A stretch of DNA of 64,000 nucleotides, taken from contig CAZSDP010000005.1 in the NCBI GenBank assembly GCA_964605665.1, positions 62,001 to 126,000 on the forward strand. The letters are read 5' to 3'. Below the pieces are notes generated by a model. The model ran no database searches. It saw only the letters and a program-made list of their open reading frames with translations, and was not told the DNA's origin. This DNA comes from CAZSDP01 sp964605665. GTDB taxonomy: Bacteria > Planctomycetota > UBA8108 > UBA1146. The position numbers were made by a program, and so were the translations under genes. Below, piece after piece: positions 61,936-64,000 of the stretch (position 1 is the first letter of the stretch; every line of letters starts with the position of its first letter).

Positions 61936-63270
61936 ATGGACCACAACGATCTTGGTAACCGGGGGACTGCTCCTCCATTACCGATGGGACTCGCGGCGAA
62001 GCTCTCCGTGATGATGTTCCTTCAGTACGCCATCTGGGGAGCATGGCTGCCGATCCTCTACCCATTTCTGATGGGCCATCGTGGCTTTAGCCTCAGCCAG
62101 ACCGGCTCGATTCTCGCGGCGGGCGCGGTGGGGGCCATCGTCGGTCCCTTCGTGGCGGGGCAGTTTGCAGACCGCTACTTCCGCACCGAGCGTTTTCTGG
62201 CGGTCAGCCATCTTCTCGGAGCGGGAGTGGTTTGGTTCCTCGCGAGCACTGCGGATTATCGTAGTTTTCTGATCGTCTCGCTCCTTTACGGGGTGATCTA
62301 CGCGCCCACCCTCGCTTTGACCAATTCCCTGGCGTTTCACCATCTTCCCGACCGCGACCGAGACTTCGGGAAGATTCGGGTGTGGGGGACGATCGGGTGG
62401 ATCGTCGTCGGGATTGGGGTCGGTCACTACCTCGGCGGCCTCGCCATCCCCGAGGGGATGACGGCAGAGGCGGTTCAGAATGAAGGGCGCGCCTTTGCTT
62501 TCAAATTGAGCGCAATCATCGGGGTCATCATGGCGCTCTACTGCCTCTTCCTCCCGAAGACGCCCCCTTCCGAGGCTCCGGCCGCCGCGAACGCTTCCTT
62601 CGAGGCACTAGGCGAGGTGAAGCGACAGCCGCTCCTCACCCTCTTCGCCCTCGCGGTACCGATCAGCATCATTCACCAGTTTTACTTTGTTCACACGTCG
62701 CAATTCCTCACGGAGTTGCAGAATCGGGTGAGCGAGGCAAAGGGGTTTGCGAACTCGATCAATAATATCCTCGGTGTTGGTGGTGGCGGTCTGATGACGA
62801 TCGGACAGATGGCAGAGATCGTGGTGTTGGCGATGATGCCGTTCTTGGCCAAGTCTCTTTCCCGCAAGACTCTTCTGGGGATCGGTATCCTCGCCTACGC
62901 AGCGCGGATGGCGCTCTTCGCCTATACCGATGACATGCTACCGATCGTCATTGGCATCGCTCTTCACGGACTTTGCTTCGGTTGCTTCATCTTCGTCGCA
63001 TTCATGGTGGTCGATGAAGAGACGACCGCAGACGTCAGGGCGAGTGCTCAGAACTTGTTCAACTTGGTCATCGTTGGCATCGGGATCATCGTCGGGAGTT
63101 GGTTCGCGACGAGTGTTGTCGGAGAGTACGCCAAGGTAGACGGTGTTACCGACTACACCCGCCTCTTCTCGGTTCCGATGTGGATGGCGGTGGGTTGCTT
63201 CGTCCTGTTGATCCTGTTTTATCGCAAACCAACTGTCGCTCCGATCTCCTCTTCGGAAAGGTCAGGATGA
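61936..63270 (+). CDS. MFS transporter, nucleoside:H+ symporter (NupG/XapB-like)
   Basis: A 444-residue transporter with about 12 membrane helices. The N-terminal MMFLQYAIWGAWLPILYPFL and QFADRYFRTERFL are typical of the nucleoside H+ symporter group of the major facilitator family; planctomycetes often place such genes with sugar-oxidation genes. Imports a nucleoside or sugar; inferred from the neighbours, a sugar or sugar derivative used by the genes around it. ATG 61936 has GGGGAGGAA immediately upstream; the frame opens 20 codons earlier. Ends in the ATGA that starts the next gene. Confidence 0.85.
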   Translation: MDHNDLGNRGTAPPLPMGLAAKLSVMMFLQYAIWGAWLPILYPFLMGHRGFSLSQTGSILAAGAVGAIVGPFVAGQFADRYFRTERFLAVSHLLGAGVVWFLASTADYRSFLIVSLLYGVIYAPTLALTNSLAFHHLPDRDRDFGKIRVWGTIGWIVVGIGVGHYLGGLAIPEGMTAEAVQNEGRAFAFKLSAIIGVIMALYCLFLPKTPPSEAPAAANASFEALGEVKRQPLLTLFALAVPISIIHQFYFVHTSQFLTELQNRVSEAKGFANSINNILGVGGGGLMTIGQMAEIVVLAMMPFLAKSLSRKTLLGIGILAYAARMALFAYTDDMLPIVIGIALHGLCFGCFIFVAFMVVDEETTADVRASAQNLFNLVIVGIGIIVGSWFATSVVGEYAKVDGVTDYTRLFSVPMWMAVGCFVLLILFYRKPTVAPISSSERSG

Positions 63271-64000
63271 ACCGCAAGAATTTCCCGACGATCGACCGCC
63301 GAACGTTTATGCAAGGTGCTCTTGCCGCGGGATCGGCATGGGGCCTTTTGGGTTGTGTCACCCCTGAGCGGGGAGCCACTGATTCAGAGCGACCTGATGA
63401 TCTGTTTTCAATTTCGCTCGCGCAGTGGTCTCTCCACCGCACACTCCGTGCCGGGGATCTCGACACTCCTGGCTTCGTCCGTGCCACGAGAAATGACTAC
63501 GGACTTGAGGCCGTCGAATATGTGAACAGCTTCTTTAGAGATCGGGTCGAGGATGAAGCCTATCTCGGTGCGCTGCGTAAGATCGCAGATGATCACGGGG
63601 TCGAGAGCCTTCTGATCATGTGTGACGGTCTCGGGAACCTCGGTGATCCAGATACGGCAGCTCGAACCCGAGCCATCGACAACCATGTACCTTGGCTCGC
63701 GGCGGCGCAGGCCCTCGGTTGTCATTCGATTCGAGTGAATGCGGCGAGCTCGGGGACGCGTTCAGAACAAGTCCAGCTCGCTGCGGATGGACTACGCCGG
63801 CTGTGTGAGAAGGGAGATACCTTCGGTCTCAACGTGATCGTTGAGAACCACGGTGGATACTCTTCCGATGGAGCATGGCTCGCAGATGTGATGCGTACTG
63901 TCGATCATCCCCGCTGCGGAACCTTGCCGGACTTCGGCAATTTCCATTTGGGAGGGGATCGCTGGTATGACCGTTATCGAGGTGTCAAAGAGTTGATGCC
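63267..64000 (+). CDS. Tat-exported sugar phosphate isomerase/epimerase-like protein (partial, cut by window end)
   Basis: The first 244 codons of a gene that runs off the window. A twin-arginine signal (DRRTFMQGALAAGSAWGLL) ends in a lipobox-like LLGC (about 27-30). Then a TIM-barrel of the xylose-isomerase-like type: SLAQWSLHRTL, DYGLEAVEYVN, NVIVENHGGYSSD, TLPDFGNFHLG. Overlaps the transporter stop (ATGA). A periplasmic or surface sugar epimerase/isomerase in the same unit is likely. Confidence 0.85.
   Translation, partial: MNRKNFPTIDRRTFMQGALAAGSAWGLLGCVTPERGATDSERPDDLFSISLAQWSLHRTLRAGDLDTPGFVRATRNDYGLEAVEYVNSFFRDRVEDEAYLGALRKIADDHGVESLLIMCDGLGNLGDPDTAARTRAIDNHVPWLAAAQALGCHSIRVNAASSGTRSEQVQLAADGLRRLCEKGDTFGLNVIVENHGGYSSDGAWLADVMRTVDHPRCGTLPDFGNFHLGGDRWYDRYRGVKELM

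Overview
The window is a stretch of chromosome from what looks like a member of the Planctomycetota. This is inferred from the combination of planctomycete-type c-cytochrome modules, a DUF1501/DUF1800 pair, CRTAC1/FG-GAP proteins, secreted proteins with the planctomycete form of dockerin repeat, a nucleoside-permease-type MFS protein next to Gfo/Idh/MocA and TIM-barrel sugar genes, and frequent GTG/TTG starts behind clear Shine-Dalgarno sites. No phage, insertion sequence, CRISPR array or rRNA operon is visible. Genes are dense, and most apparent ORFs of 60-400 codons in other frames are shadows.

Layout. 0.1-6.5 kb (minus strand): a likely operon of a membrane multiheme cytochrome with TPRs, a CRTAC1/FG-GAP protein, a small membrane c-cytochrome and a methyltransferase. 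6.7-10.8 kb: a secreted protein with about 40 tandem Asp/Cys repeats, a P-domain and a C-terminal dockerin-like pair. 11.4-16.6 kb: an alpha/beta hydrolase, a multi-domain carboxypeptidase-regulatory-like protein and an MscS channel. 16.6-20.6 kb (minus strand): topoisomerase VI A and B subunits, both with long lysine-rich N-terminal tails, behind a Nudix gene; a 100-N assembly gap lies inside the A-subunit tail. 20.8-21.9 kb: a secreted thioredoxin-fold protein with an in-frame TGA at the first position of a UPPC motif and a perfect hairpin just downstream, the signature of a selenoprotein. 21.9-26.3 kb: arginase, a PIG-L deacetylase and two coupled SPFH proteins, closed by a strong terminator. 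26.5-30.5 kb (minus strand): an aminotransferase, a bacilliredoxin coupled to a small unknown protein, and a ZIP-ArsP fusion permease. 30.8-38.1 kb: a DUF255 protein, DUF1501/DUF1800, a small membrane protein and class I fructose-bisphosphate aldolase.

38.3-44.7 kb is rich in translation functions: a 35-residue bL37-like microprotein, tRNA-Leu(CAG), tRNA-Val(CAC), smpB, ssrA (tmRNA, tag ANNNFALAA) and truB, with two single-domain HPt-like proteins, one lacking the phospho-histidine. 44.7-50.1 kb: secreted or envelope proteins (FG-GAP/cytochrome lipoprotein, TPR membrane protein). 50.8-53.0 kb: a Wzc-type tyrosine autokinase. 53.2 kb: tRNA-Val(TAC). 53.4-58.1 kb: a SASA-type esterase and an alpha/beta hydrolase with an N-terminal dockerin-like pair. 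58.8 kb: tRNA-Asp(GTC) with a bidirectional terminator. 59.7-64.0 kb: a sugar-metabolism cluster (TIM-barrel isomerase, Gfo/Idh/MocA dehydrogenase, MFS transporter, Tat-exported TIM-barrel isomerase cut by the window edge).

The strongest candidates for something new are the UPPC thioredoxin-like selenoprotein with its SECIS-like hairpin, and the bacterial topoisomerase VI carrying histone-H1-like basic tails on both subunits. All functional calls come from reading motifs; no database search was possible.
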